From: Nitrosomonadales bacterium
GTDB lineage: Bacteria > Pseudomonadota > Gammaproteobacteria > Burkholderiales > Gallionellaceae
DNA length: 64,000 bases
NCBI GenBank assembly: GCA_016208015.1
Contig: JACQYW010000012.1
Span: 496,001-560,000, forward strand
Direction of reading: 5' to 3'
Below, piece by piece: positions 49,258 to 56,359 of the stretch (position 1 is its first letter; each line of letters starts with the position of its first letter). A program made the position numbers and the translations under genes. The notes beneath the pieces are model-generated. The model was not told the DNA's origin. It saw only the letters and a list, made by a program, of their open reading frames with translations, and made no database searches.

Positions 49258-49283
49258 GGGGCCAGGCTCGAATTGATTTTCGC
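49258..49283 (+). repeat. TGGGGYCAG-type repeat, copy A
   Basis: GGGGCCAGGCTCGAATTGAT followed by TTTCG; matches copy B at 50052-50081 and, less closely, copies C (50142) and D (51665). All are in the same orientation, between toxin-antitoxin modules. Confidence 0.65.
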
Positions 49284-49315
49284 CCCTCTCGAATTAGCCA
49301 ATCGAGCAATCTGGA

Positions 49316-49338
49316 CATAGTGCAATAGTTGCACTATG
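49316..49338 (+). promoter_or_regulatory. 23-bp palindromic operator before the DUF4160 gene
   Basis: Perfect arms CATAGTGCAA and TTGCACTATG around TAG, ending eight bases before the ATG. Likely bound by the HTH protein encoded second in the pair. Confidence 0.65.
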
Positions 49339-49346
49339 ATTCACCC

Positions 49347-49583
49347 ATGCCGCGAGTCCATTCTTTCGATTCCTGTCAGATTAACCTTTACCCAATGGAT
49401 CACATGCCGCCGCATTTCCATGTGTTGACGAACGATGGTAGGGAATGGCTAGTCAGAATTGATAACGGTGAAGTGCTGGAAGGTTCGCGTAGCACACGGT
49501 CTATACGGGCTGCATTGGAATGGGCTGCTGTGCCTGTAAATCGCGACCGGCTGTTACATTTATTTTGGGAGTTGCACGCATGA
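49347..49583 (+). CDS. DUF4160 protein (putative toxin of a TA pair)
   Basis: 78 aa from ATG 49347. The MDHMPPHFHVLTNDGREWLV core is the DUF4160 signature, including the HFHV histidines. Such proteins are typically encoded beside DUF2442 proteins, an arrangement suggestive of toxin-antitoxin pairs, although activity is not established for the family. It overlaps the next gene by four bases (ATGA). An in-frame TTG upstream at 49329 lies inside the operator and is unlikely to be used. Confidence 0.7.
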   Translation: MPRVHSFDSCQINLYPMDHMPPHFHVLTNDGREWLVRIDNGEVLEGSRSTRSIRAALEWAAVPVNRDRLLHLFWELHA

Positions 49584-50035
49584 AAAATCGGGATCACTTT
49601 CGTTTAACCAAGGCCAAGGCGCTGAAAAATTCGTGCCTTATAATATCGTATGCTGACGGCGCAGATTTTAACGTTGATCTGTCCGACTGGATCAAGACAA
49701 CTGCTGTTCTGAAGCCGCTACAAGGCCAAAGCCTTTTTGCCTCGGCCAAATTAAGCGAGTTGGGGCGCGCGGTTGAGTTTGGCAAAGGCGAGATTGATCT
49801 GGCTGCGGACAATTTGCGCAACCTTGCGATTGAGCAGTCCGGTGGCATCGGTCACGAACGCATCTGGAATTGGATGCACGAAAACAACTTGACCCTGGAT
49901 GGGGCGGCAGATGTGCTGGGCATAAGCCGCCGGATGTTGGCCTATTATCGCAATGGCGAAAAATCTATCCCTCGCCATATCTGGCTTGCCTGCGTCGGAT
50001 GGGAAACTCTTCATAAGCACGGAGAAGCAGCTTAA
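49580..50035 (+). CDS. DUF2442-HTH protein (putative antitoxin/regulator)
   Basis: 151 aa from ATG 49580, which overlaps the DUF4160 stop. Residues 1 to about 85 are a DUF2442-like domain (LTKAKALKNSCLIISYADG). The C-terminal part contains a Xre-like helix-turn-helix (LDGAADVLGISRRMLAYYRN). A DNA-binding antitoxin in second position would explain the perfect palindrome at 49316-49338. The DUF2442 part should contact the DUF4160 partner. Confidence 0.7.
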   Translation: MKNRDHFRLTKAKALKNSCLIISYADGADFNVDLSDWIKTTAVLKPLQGQSLFASAKLSELGRAVEFGKGEIDLAADNLRNLAIEQSGGIGHERIWNWMHENNLTLDGAADVLGISRRMLAYYRNGEKSIPRHIWLACVGWETLHKHGEAA

Positions 50036-50051
50036 CAACAACAGTGCCATT

Positions 50052-50081
50052 GGGGCCAGGCTCGTATTAATTTTCGTCGCC
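50052..50081 (+). repeat. TGGGGYCAG-type repeat, copy B
   Basis: GGGGCCAGGCTCGTATTAAT then TTTCG. With copy A it brackets the DUF4160/DUF2442 module. Confidence 0.65.
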
Positions 50082-50141
50082 ATATTTCGCTAGAGTTCGA
50101 GTTCACCTTGTTCACCCGTGATGCCTTCCCCCTCCGAGTGA

Positions 50142-50163
50142 TATGGGGTCAGCATCGGAATAG
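50142..50163 (+). repeat. TGGGGYCAG-type repeat, copy C
   Basis: TATGGGGTCAGCATCGGAAT then AG; nearly identical to copy D. Lies just before the Phd/PIN pair. Confidence 0.6.
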
Positions 50164-50233
50164 TTTTCAAGTGGTTGCCATTTCGCTTGTTTGATGTAAA
50201 CTAACCGCCATTAGTTCAACTGGGGGGGCTGCT

Positions 50234-50482
50234 ATGCTTACCGTCAATATTCACGATGCAAAAACCCAGCTTTCCAAGCTGGTAGATCAAGCTGCACAGG
50301 GCGAGTCGTTCATCATTGCCAAGGCGGGTAAGCCGATGGTGAAGGTTGTCGCGCTGGGCAAGGCGGAAGTCGGAACCAGTAGCCGCCTCGGCTTCATGGC
50401 AGGGGAGTTTACCGTGCCGGACGATTTTGACCAGATGGGCGGCGGTGAGATCGAAAGCCTGTTTGCGGGGCGCAAAGCTTGA
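50234..50482 (+). CDS. Phd/YefM-type antitoxin
   Basis: 82 aa. MLTVNIHDAKTQLSKLVDQA and FIIAKAGKPMVKVV are the classic Phd/YefM N-terminal DNA-binding fold; the acidic tail (FDQMGGGEIESLF) would cover the toxin. It overlaps the PIN toxin start by four bases (TTGA). Expected to repress its own operon. Confidence 0.85.
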   Translation: MLTVNIHDAKTQLSKLVDQAAQGESFIIAKAGKPMVKVVALGKAEVGTSSRLGFMAGEFTVPDDFDQMGGGEIESLFAGRKA

Positions 50483-50865
50483 ACCTGTTGCTCGACACTC
50501 ATTTGTTGCTGTGGGCTGCGAGTGAGCCGCAGCGTCTTTCTGCCAAGGCGCGTGCCTTGCTGCTTGATCCCTCCAATCAACTCGTTTTTAGTTCGGCCAG
50601 TTTGTGGGAGATTACAATCAAGAACGGGCTTGAGCGTTCGGATTTCAACGTCGATCCGCGTCGCCTGTGGCGCATGTTGCTGGTCAACGGTTACCGCGAG
50701 TTGTCTGTCACTAGCGAACACACTGTTGCTGTAAATGATCTTCCTCTTTTGCACAAAGACCCGTTCGACCGCATTCTCGTGGCTCAGGCTCGCATAGAAG
50801 GGTTGACGTTGCTGACGGCGGATAAAATGGTGGCGAGGTATGGGGATGGGGTGAGGAAGGTGTAA
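50479..50865 (+). CDS. PIN-domain toxin (VapC-like)
   Basis: 128 aa, read from TTG 50479, which overlaps the antitoxin stop. LLLDTHLLLWAA, SSASLWEITIK and KDPFDRILVAQA supply the conserved acidic residues of VapC-type ribonucleases. Partner of the preceding Phd-type antitoxin. The motif spacing is the common Phd-PIN (YPO-type) arrangement. Confidence 0.85.
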   Translation: MNLLLDTHLLLWAASEPQRLSAKARALLLDPSNQLVFSSASLWEITIKNGLERSDFNVDPRRLWRMLLVNGYRELSVTSEHTVAVNDLPLLHKDPFDRILVAQARIEGLTLLTADKMVARYGDGVRKV

Positions 50866-50930
50866 CCCGTACATGGGAAGATCATGCCCGCGAATAACTA
50901 TAGGCGACAGACCACGTTTTCTGAGTGACC

Positions 50931-51461
50931 ATGACATCATCGAGCAGCAATAAGCGCATCGTCATCATCGCCGGGCCGAACGGTGCGGGCAAGACGACCT
51001 TTGCGCGGGAGTTCTTGCCGACGGATGCGGAGTTGCCCAACTTTGTGAATGCCGATCTGATCGCTGCCGGGTTGTCGCCTTTTGCGCCAGACCTGGCCGC
51101 GTTCAAGGCTGGGCGGATAATGCTGGAAACGATTGCGGACTATGCGAAGCGCGGCGAGAGTTTTTCATTTGAGACGACGCTTTCTGGTTTGTCATATGCG
51201 CAGATGATCCCGGTCTGGCGTTCTTCCGGATATTTGGTGAAGTTGATTTTCTTGTCCTTGCCCAATGTCGAGATCGCGTTGGAGCGGGTGGCTACACGGG
51301 TGATACAGGGCGGTCACAATGTTCCCGAAGAGGTCATTCGGCGGCGCTTTGCCCATGGCATCAAGAATTTCCAGAGTTACAAGGGGCTGGTGGATAGCTG
51401 GCAACTGTACGATAATTCCGGTGCACCTCCTGTTTTACTAGATGAAAGGCAGTACAAATGA
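50931..51461 (+). CDS. zeta-toxin-family kinase
   Basis: 176 aa from ATG 50931 (GTG 50925 also possible). Walker A AGPNGAGKTTFAREFLP, NADLIAAGLSP and SFETTLSG match the chromosomal zeta-toxin family (COG4185), which phosphorylates UDP-N-acetylglucosamine or a related nucleotide sugar. The usual epsilon antitoxin is absent. Instead a 51-aa gene overlaps its stop codon by four bases and is the obvious partner candidate. Confidence 0.8.
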   Translation: MTSSSSNKRIVIIAGPNGAGKTTFAREFLPTDAELPNFVNADLIAAGLSPFAPDLAAFKAGRIMLETIADYAKRGESFSFETTLSGLSYAQMIPVWRSSGYLVKLIFLSLPNVEIALERVATRVIQGGHNVPEEVIRRRFAHGIKNFQSYKGLVDSWQLYDNSGAPPVLLDERQYK

Positions 51462-51613
51462 AATCGCCAGTTTCTCATCTGAAAGACCCCGACCTGCAAA
51501 AAGCCCCGCAGGCATTGATGCGCGCTTCCGAGAAGGCGCGACAACTGGCAGAACAAACCGGCACGCCCTTTGTTGTGCGCAAATCCACTACCGCAGACAA
51601 GCGGAGTAAATAA
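51458..51613 (+). CDS. 51-aa protein coupled to the zeta kinase, candidate antitoxin
   Basis: 51 aa, starting at ATG 51458 inside the zeta stop region (ATGA) and ending TAA at 51613. It begins MKSPVSHLKDPDLQKAPQAL, has a central amphipathic helix (ASEKARQLAEQTG) and a basic end (TTADKRSK). Small, charged and translationally coupled, it fits an antitoxin or chaperone for the kinase. No named family recognised. Confidence 0.7.
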   Translation: MKSPVSHLKDPDLQKAPQALMRASEKARQLAEQTGTPFVVRKSTTADKRSK

Positions 51614-51664
51614 GGCCTATACAACCACCCCACGGTTGAACTGAAATGGCAGCCTCATGGAGCT

Positions 51665-51686
51665 TATGGGGTCCGCATCGCAATAG
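51665..51686 (+). repeat. TGGGGYCAG-type repeat, copy D
   Basis: TATGGGGTCCGCATCGCAAT then AG. With copy C it brackets the Phd/PIN and zeta modules. Confidence 0.6.
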
Positions 51687-51712
51687 ATTCTTTGCGGGAC
51701 GAAAGATTCGCC

Positions 51713-51740
51713 TTGCCTTTATTTCCCCTCCCGCTAGAAT
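51713..51740 (+). promoter_or_regulatory. promoter of the Phd/ParE pair
   Basis: TTGCCT (51713-51718), 16-base spacer, TAGAAT (51735-51740), 33 bases before the antitoxin start. Confidence 0.55.
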
Positions 51741-51772
51741 CACCGTATTCAGTCCTTATTCGGTGACCTGCC

Positions 51773-52054
51773 ATGCAAGAGCAAATCATCAGCCTGACCG
51801 ATTTCAAAACTTCCGCCAGCCGTTTGTTGCAGGAGACGCGCGGGGGAGCCAATATCATTTTGACGCAGAACGGTTCGGCGAGTGCGGTGGTGCAGGACTA
51901 TGCAACCTACCGCGCCCAGCAGGATGCCTTCCTGATGTTGAAGCTGATGGTGCAGGGCGAGGCCGATGTGCAAAAGAATCGTGTCACTCCGCAAGCCAGG
52001 GTTTTCGATGGATTGCGCGCATCTTTGCTGAAGCAGCAAAAGAAACATGGCTGA
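51773..52054 (+). CDS. Phd/YefM-type antitoxin
   Basis: 93 aa. SLTDFKTSASRLLQETR and LTQNGSASAVVQDYATYRA are Phd/YefM signatures, with a long helical C-terminus that wraps the toxin. Overlaps the ParE-type toxin by eight bases. Its own promoter lies just upstream. Confidence 0.85.
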   Translation: MQEQIISLTDFKTSASRLLQETRGGANIILTQNGSASAVVQDYATYRAQQDAFLMLKLMVQGEADVQKNRVTPQARVFDGLRASLLKQQKKHG

Positions 52055-52379
52055 AGCCAGGACGTATCAGGTGCTGTGGTCGCATACGGCGCAGCAGGAT
52101 TTGACGGAGATCATCGAGTACATTGCGCAGGATAGTATTGGCGATGCGCTGGCGATCTTGCAGAAGCTGGAAACCAAAGCCGCACTTTTGATCACCTTGC
52201 CCAATCGCGGCCGCGTCGTGCCTGAGTTGTTGCATACCGGCATCTCGCAATACAGGGAGCTGGTCAGCGCGCCCTGGCGCATCGTTTACCGGGTTGATAA
52301 CAAGCAGGTGTTGATCATGGCGGTGCTGGATAGTCGGCGCGATTTGCAGGCGGTGCTGCTCAACCGTCTTGCGCGCTAG
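52047..52379 (+). CDS. ParE-type toxin
   Basis: 110 aa. WSHTAQQDLTEIIEYIAQD, LPNRGRVVPEL and YRELVSAPWRIVYRVD are typical of RelE/ParE-superfamily toxins. ParE members poison DNA gyrase, whereas RelE members cut mRNA; the RRDLQAVLLNRL end favours ParE/RelE2-like. Intact and paired with the upstream Phd antitoxin. Confidence 0.85.
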   Translation: MAEARTYQVLWSHTAQQDLTEIIEYIAQDSIGDALAILQKLETKAALLITLPNRGRVVPELLHTGISQYRELVSAPWRIVYRVDNKQVLIMAVLDSRRDLQAVLLNRLAR

Positions 52380-52418
52380 CAGAGCCTGCTGAAGCGGAAC
52401 GCATTGCGAGGATGCTGA

Positions 52419-52700
52419 ATGATTCCTGCAACTCTTAACATCACGGCGGTTGAGTCTGTCGGCGAATATGCGCTGCGTCTGTCTTTCGATGACGGCACTG
52501 TGCAGACGGTGGATTTCAAATCGTTCCTGTCGCTTTCGCGTCACCCCGATATCCGCGCTTACCTCGAACCCGCGCGCTTCGCGACGTATCGCATCGAGTA
52601 TGGCGAATTGGTTTGGGGTGATTACGATCTGTGCTTTCCCATTTCCGACTTGTACCAGAACAGGCTGGTGCCGGATGGTGTGTTGAAAAAGGCAGCATGA
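52419..52700 (+). CDS. DUF2442 protein
   Basis: 93 aa. NITAVESVGEYALRLSFDDG, TVDFKSFLSL and YGELVWGDYDLCFPISDLY are DUF2442 features. It lies 39 bases after the ParE toxin with no DUF4160 partner beside it, so it may be an orphan or act with the more distant DUF4160 protein at 49347. Function unknown. Confidence 0.7.
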   Translation: MIPATLNITAVESVGEYALRLSFDDGTVQTVDFKSFLSLSRHPDIRAYLEPARFATYRIEYGELVWGDYDLCFPISDLYQNRLVPDGVLKKAA

Positions 52701-52950
52701 TGATTAGGTTATCCAAGGAAACACTGAACAAGTCGTCACACCGGCCCTTCGGCAAGCTCAGGGCAGCTGACCTTTGGTCAGGCCGGTGTCCAGTTGATTA
52801 AAAGCACTGGATACCGGCCTGATGGAACTACTGATGGAACTACCGGTGGAACTACTGCCATCTGACTAAGGCAGCAAGCTGCCAAGTCGCTGGTTATCCG
52901 CCGGAATGACGAGTGAGTGATTGATTTGGCCAGAGCTCGACCGATGGGGA
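52701..52950. repeat. intergenic repeat region, copy 3 of the dispersed repeat
   Basis: Contains TGGATACCGGCCTG (52808-52821), a threefold GGAACTAC tandem (about 52824-52858), GGAACTACTGCCATCTGAC (52848) and AAGTCGCTGGTTATCCG (52884-52900). These boxes are shared with 44802-45066. No gene seen. Confidence 0.7.
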
Positions 52951-53226
52951 TCAGCTTTCCTCGATGGTGGTCGATGTGTACTCAATGCCGCCGACCCAGC
53001 TTGCGGCGAGGTTGTAGGCCCAGGCGCCTATCACGGTGAAGATGAAGCCGAAGATCAAATAGAAGAACGGGAAGACGATCAGCATGACCATCGATGGCCC
53101 GGGCGAGTGTGAGAAGGAGAACATGACGGCCATCATGGCGATCAACGGCAGGCTCATCAGGAAATAGAGGACTGCAAAGACCTTGGCGGTCTGGAACGGT
53201 GCGATGTTGATGATCTGTTTTTTCAT
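52951..53226 (-). CDS. small hydrophobic membrane protein
   Basis: 91 aa with two long hydrophobic segments (about 15-40 and 45-80). A short cytoplasmic start (IINIAPFQTAKVFAVLYFL) and an end GGIEYTSTTIEES recall DUF3566-type membrane proteins. A good ribosome site (GAGGGAG) precedes the ATG. Role unknown; the location downstream of a transglutaminase-like gene is not informative. Confidence 0.65.
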   Translation of the reverse strand: MKKQIINIAPFQTAKVFAVLYFLMSLPLIAMMAVMFSFSHSPGPSMVMLIVFPFFYLIFGFIFTVIGAWAYNLAASWVGGIEYTSTTIEES

Positions 53227-53302
53227 GGTGACTCCCTCTGGTTTTATTGAATTTTGACGGGGTGGCGCCGCGGCCGCCGCGGTGTCGCCCCTTCACTTGG
53301 TG

Positions 53303-55171
53303 CTATTTGTACAGCACTTGCTCTTTCAGGTTGTCCATCGCCTTTTCAGCCAGCTTCTCGTAGGCGGCGGAGATCTCCGGCGCACAGACGTTGCCTTTGG
53401 TGCGGTCATCCAGTGTGCGCTTGACGGTGAGGATGTTGCCCTTCAGTTTGTAGGTCGCGGTGTAGGTGACGAAGTCGTTGGCAAGCTTCATGTTCTCCGG
53501 AATGGACAGCACCTTGAGTTTCTTCGGCAGTTCGATGATGTATTCCTCGGTCACGTTGCCGCCCGAGCAGGTGATGGCGGCTTCTTTTTCGGGTTCCAGC
53601 TCGCTCTGCAGATAGCCGTGGATCGGCGTGGCGATCCCAAGCGGAGAGTAGATGTAGAACGCGCCTGTTCCCGGCAGCTTGATGAATTTCTCGACCTTGT
53701 AGTCGGCCTTGTAGTGGTATTTGTCGGTGAGTTCGGTGGGGTCGTCCTTGACGAACTTGCCGCTGCCGATCCTGCCTTGTGCGCGGTACATCTCCTTGAT
53801 CATATCTTCTTCGGTGTCCTTGGAGAGGTCGCGCGCCCATTCTCTGGTGCTTGCCGCGCTGGTCCCATGCTGGAAAACCTCGACGCTGCCGGAGACCGAG
53901 CCGTCATCCGCGATCTTGAATCTGTTCTTGACGATATCCTTGTTGCTGCCGACCGGCGGCACCGGGGTCTTTACGCCGTCCTTGTAGCCTTCGACCAGCA
54001 GCACGGGCTTGTCCTGGTCACCGTAGGGCAGCATGCCGAACGGCGTGGAATCCGAAGTGGAGTCGACGAACAGGTCGAATGCGGGCAGGTAGTTGATGAC
54101 GTGGTTGACGGTGGAGACGACCGGGACCTTGGCCAGCTGGTAGGCCGAGCCAGAGTTCACCAGCGCCTGGGTGCTCTTGATGCCGCGCGCGGTGAGCAGC
54201 GCCTGTAGCAGGGTGGCGTGGTCCTTGCAGTCGCCCATCTTGTTGTCGAGGATGAAATCCAGTTCGCGCGGCACCACGGCGCCGATGCCGATGCAGTTGC
54301 CGGCATAGGTGATGTTGGTGGCGACCCATTCGTACAGGGCGCGAGCCTGTTCCTTCGGTGTGGTCTTGTCCTTGACGATCTCGTTGGCCAGTTTGTTCAC
54401 GCGTTCGGTGACGGCGGCCTTGGGCAGGGCGCGTTCACCATAGGCGGCGGCGATGTCTGCATAGGTCTTGAAGGTGGAGAAGGACAGGCCAACGACCTTG
54501 TCGGCATCGAACACCGAGTAGTTGCGGCGGTCGGTCTTGACCGGCTTGGGATTGGCGTAGGTCCACTCGATGATCTTGCGGTCGCCTTTGGTCTCGCTGG
54601 CCGATTCTTTCATGCCGCGCGCTTCGTGTTGCACCCACATCGATGCCGGGTAGTCGAAGCGCACGCGCACATCGTCGTAGGCGGTCTGGTCGTAGAAGTA
54701 ATGCACGGTCGAGTAATGTCCGGGGAACATGGGCTGGGTCTGGATGAGCTTGTAGGAAAACACCACCTTGTCGCCGACCGCGACATCGGGGAACACGACG
54801 GTCATCGTGGTCCAGTCGGAGTAGACCGGCGAATCCTTGCCTTTGCCGCTGTTCACCTCGATCTGGTAGTTGTCCTTGGGCACGTCGATGCGTTTGCCGT
54901 CCGCTTTCAGGGTATAGGCCGCGATGACTTCGCCTTTCTGTGCGCTGGTGCTGTAACTGACGGAGGCGCGCTTCGACCATTCCAGCGCGGTCTCTTTCAG
55001 TACGCTCTTGGACCATTCATGCGACTCGACGGCGGTGCCGTCTGCATTGATGACATAGGACGCATGGTAGTGGTTGAAGCGGATCTGCAGTTCCATCGGA
55101 TCGCCGGCAACGGCGTGAACCGGGCAGCAAAATACCCATGCGGCAAAGAAAGCGGCGAAAGCGATTTTCAT
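53303..55171 (-). CDS. DUF3857 / transglutaminase-like secreted protein
   Basis: 622 aa from ATG 55171, which gives a clean signal peptide (MKIAFAAFFAAWVFCCPVHA); longer in-frame starts lack it. The N-terminal half (about 25-260) is DUF3857-like. A transglutaminase-like core follows with Cys in KMGDCKDHATLLQALL, His in TVNHVINYLP and Asp in LFVDSTSD. The C-terminal third is strand-rich. Such periplasmic proteins are widespread, and their substrates are unknown. The catalytic triad appears intact. Confidence 0.85.
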   Translation of the reverse strand: MKIAFAAFFAAWVFCCPVHAVAGDPMELQIRFNHYHASYVINADGTAVESHEWSKSVLKETALEWSKRASVSYSTSAQKGEVIAAYTLKADGKRIDVPKDNYQIEVNSGKGKDSPVYSDWTTMTVVFPDVAVGDKVVFSYKLIQTQPMFPGHYSTVHYFYDQTAYDDVRVRFDYPASMWVQHEARGMKESASETKGDRKIIEWTYANPKPVKTDRRNYSVFDADKVVGLSFSTFKTYADIAAAYGERALPKAAVTERVNKLANEIVKDKTTPKEQARALYEWVATNITYAGNCIGIGAVVPRELDFILDNKMGDCKDHATLLQALLTARGIKSTQALVNSGSAYQLAKVPVVSTVNHVINYLPAFDLFVDSTSDSTPFGMLPYGDQDKPVLLVEGYKDGVKTPVPPVGSNKDIVKNRFKIADDGSVSGSVEVFQHGTSAASTREWARDLSKDTEEDMIKEMYRAQGRIGSGKFVKDDPTELTDKYHYKADYKVEKFIKLPGTGAFYIYSPLGIATPIHGYLQSELEPEKEAAITCSGGNVTEEYIIELPKKLKVLSIPENMKLANDFVTYTATYKLKGNILTVKRTLDDRTKGNVCAPEISAAYEKLAEKAMDNLKEQVLYK

Positions 55172-55502
55172 GTGGTCTCTCGGGTCGTTAGTGAAAAGAA
55201 TGGTCAAGCGCAGGCAGCGACAGAGGGGGGGCTGAGGGGTGGTGCTTCGGTGGAGATCGTGATCAAGTACTTCCCCTTTGCTGAACAAGTCGTGCTGCCG
55301 GCGATGCTTCCCCTATGTGCGGGAATCGATCCTTGCGCCAGCCGTCCTGTTCTGGGGATGCCGCTGTGAGTCTCGCGCCGTGCATGCGGTGCGATATACC
55401 TGTGGCGGATTTGCAAGTGGGGTGAACTTTAGGGGAGATGCGCGGTGGGTGTCAATGCCATTGATCTGAGTGGGGCCGGGTGCGTTTGTGCAGTGCTGCT
55501 GT
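55172..55502. other. intergenic region without a clear gene
   Basis: 331 bases between two minus-strand genes. Short frames exist but none has a credible start, ribosome site or motif. I see no strong terminator or repeat. It presumably carries the promoter of the DUF3857 gene, which I cannot place. Confidence 0.4.
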
Positions 55503-56183
55503 TCAGTTCTCGAAGGTGACGAACAGGCCGATGTGGGAGCCGTTGTAGGGGGCGTTGGCGGGCTGGGTAGGGGGCGGGGTTGCCGAACTGGTGTAGGACT
55601 CGACCTCGTAGGTCTCTTTCACATAGCGCAGGTCGACCCAGCCGTAGGGGCGGACGTGATAGCCGATCTCGACGACGCTGCCACGGGTGTTCTTGAAGTT
55701 GATCCTTTCGGTCACGCCGTTGATGGTGGAGGTGGCTCTGGACGAGTAGGAGTAGCGCATGCCGCCGCCGAGGCGCACGTTGCCCGGCAATTCGACGTAG
55801 GCCAGCGCCTCGAGCGGGACGCGGCGGAACGAGGCGTTGTCGTTCTCGTAATAGTCGTAATCGTAGTGGTAGTTGACGCTGAGCGCGACGGAGAGCGGGA
55901 GGAGGCTCATCCGGTAGCGCGTGCCCATGCCGATCTGGTTGATGCCGCCCGCGCTGATCTCGCGCTTGGAGCCGTCATTGAGCGTGATGTTGGTGATGCC
56001 GTCGCCGCCGCCGGTGATGCCCTCGCGCACCAGGAAATGAAAGCCCTCATCTCTGTACGGCGTGGAATACGGACGCACGCTTTCGAACGAGTCGTCGAAG
56101 GACGCAGCATGGGCGACTAGCGGCGGCATGGCGATCAGGGCGAGGATGGCGCAAAGTGATCTGCCGGGTCGTATCACATTCAC
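55503..56183 (-). CDS. hypothetical outer-membrane beta-barrel protein
   Basis: 226 aa, read from GTG 56183 (a second GTG six bases on is also possible). A signal peptide ends near residue 26 (LVAHA). The mature part alternates hydrophobic and polar residues (LSVALSVNYHYDYDYYEND, GGGMRYSYSSRATS) and ends SHIGLFVTFEN, consistent with a small eight- to ten-stranded barrel. No family recognised. Confidence 0.65.
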   Translation of the reverse strand: MNVIRPGRSLCAILALIAMPPLVAHAASFDDSFESVRPYSTPYRDEGFHFLVREGITGGGDGITNITLNDGSKREISAGGINQIGMGTRYRMSLLPLSVALSVNYHYDYDYYENDNASFRRVPLEALAYVELPGNVRLGGGMRYSYSSRATSTINGVTERINFKNTRGSVVEIGYHVRPYGWVDLRYVKETYEVESYTSSATPPPTQPANAPYNGSHIGLFVTFEN

Positions 56184-56359
56184 CCTGAGGCCTCCTTGGT
56201 CGGGTATGTGCTGGTTATGCGTGGTGCTTGAACTCTAGGTGAGTTGGTCGCGGGGTGTCAATGACGACATGTCGGTTCTTCGGCGGATACATTTACGGGC
56301 CCGACGGTGCTATGCTTCGACCGGGGAAAAAAATAAGAACTGTCCTGAAGGAAGCCGAT

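Noticed and set aside
49329..49346. TTG 49329 as the start of the DUF4160 protein
   Set aside because: It lies inside the 23-bp palindrome and would add six atypical residues; ATG 49347 begins at the conserved sequence.
49258..52700. Integron cassette array
   Set aside because: The repeats are short, in direct orientation and lack the paired core sites of attC elements; no integrase gene is present.
52808..52917. CRISPR array
   Set aside because: GGAACTAC repeats are short and irregular, lacking uniform spacers, and no cas genes are nearby.
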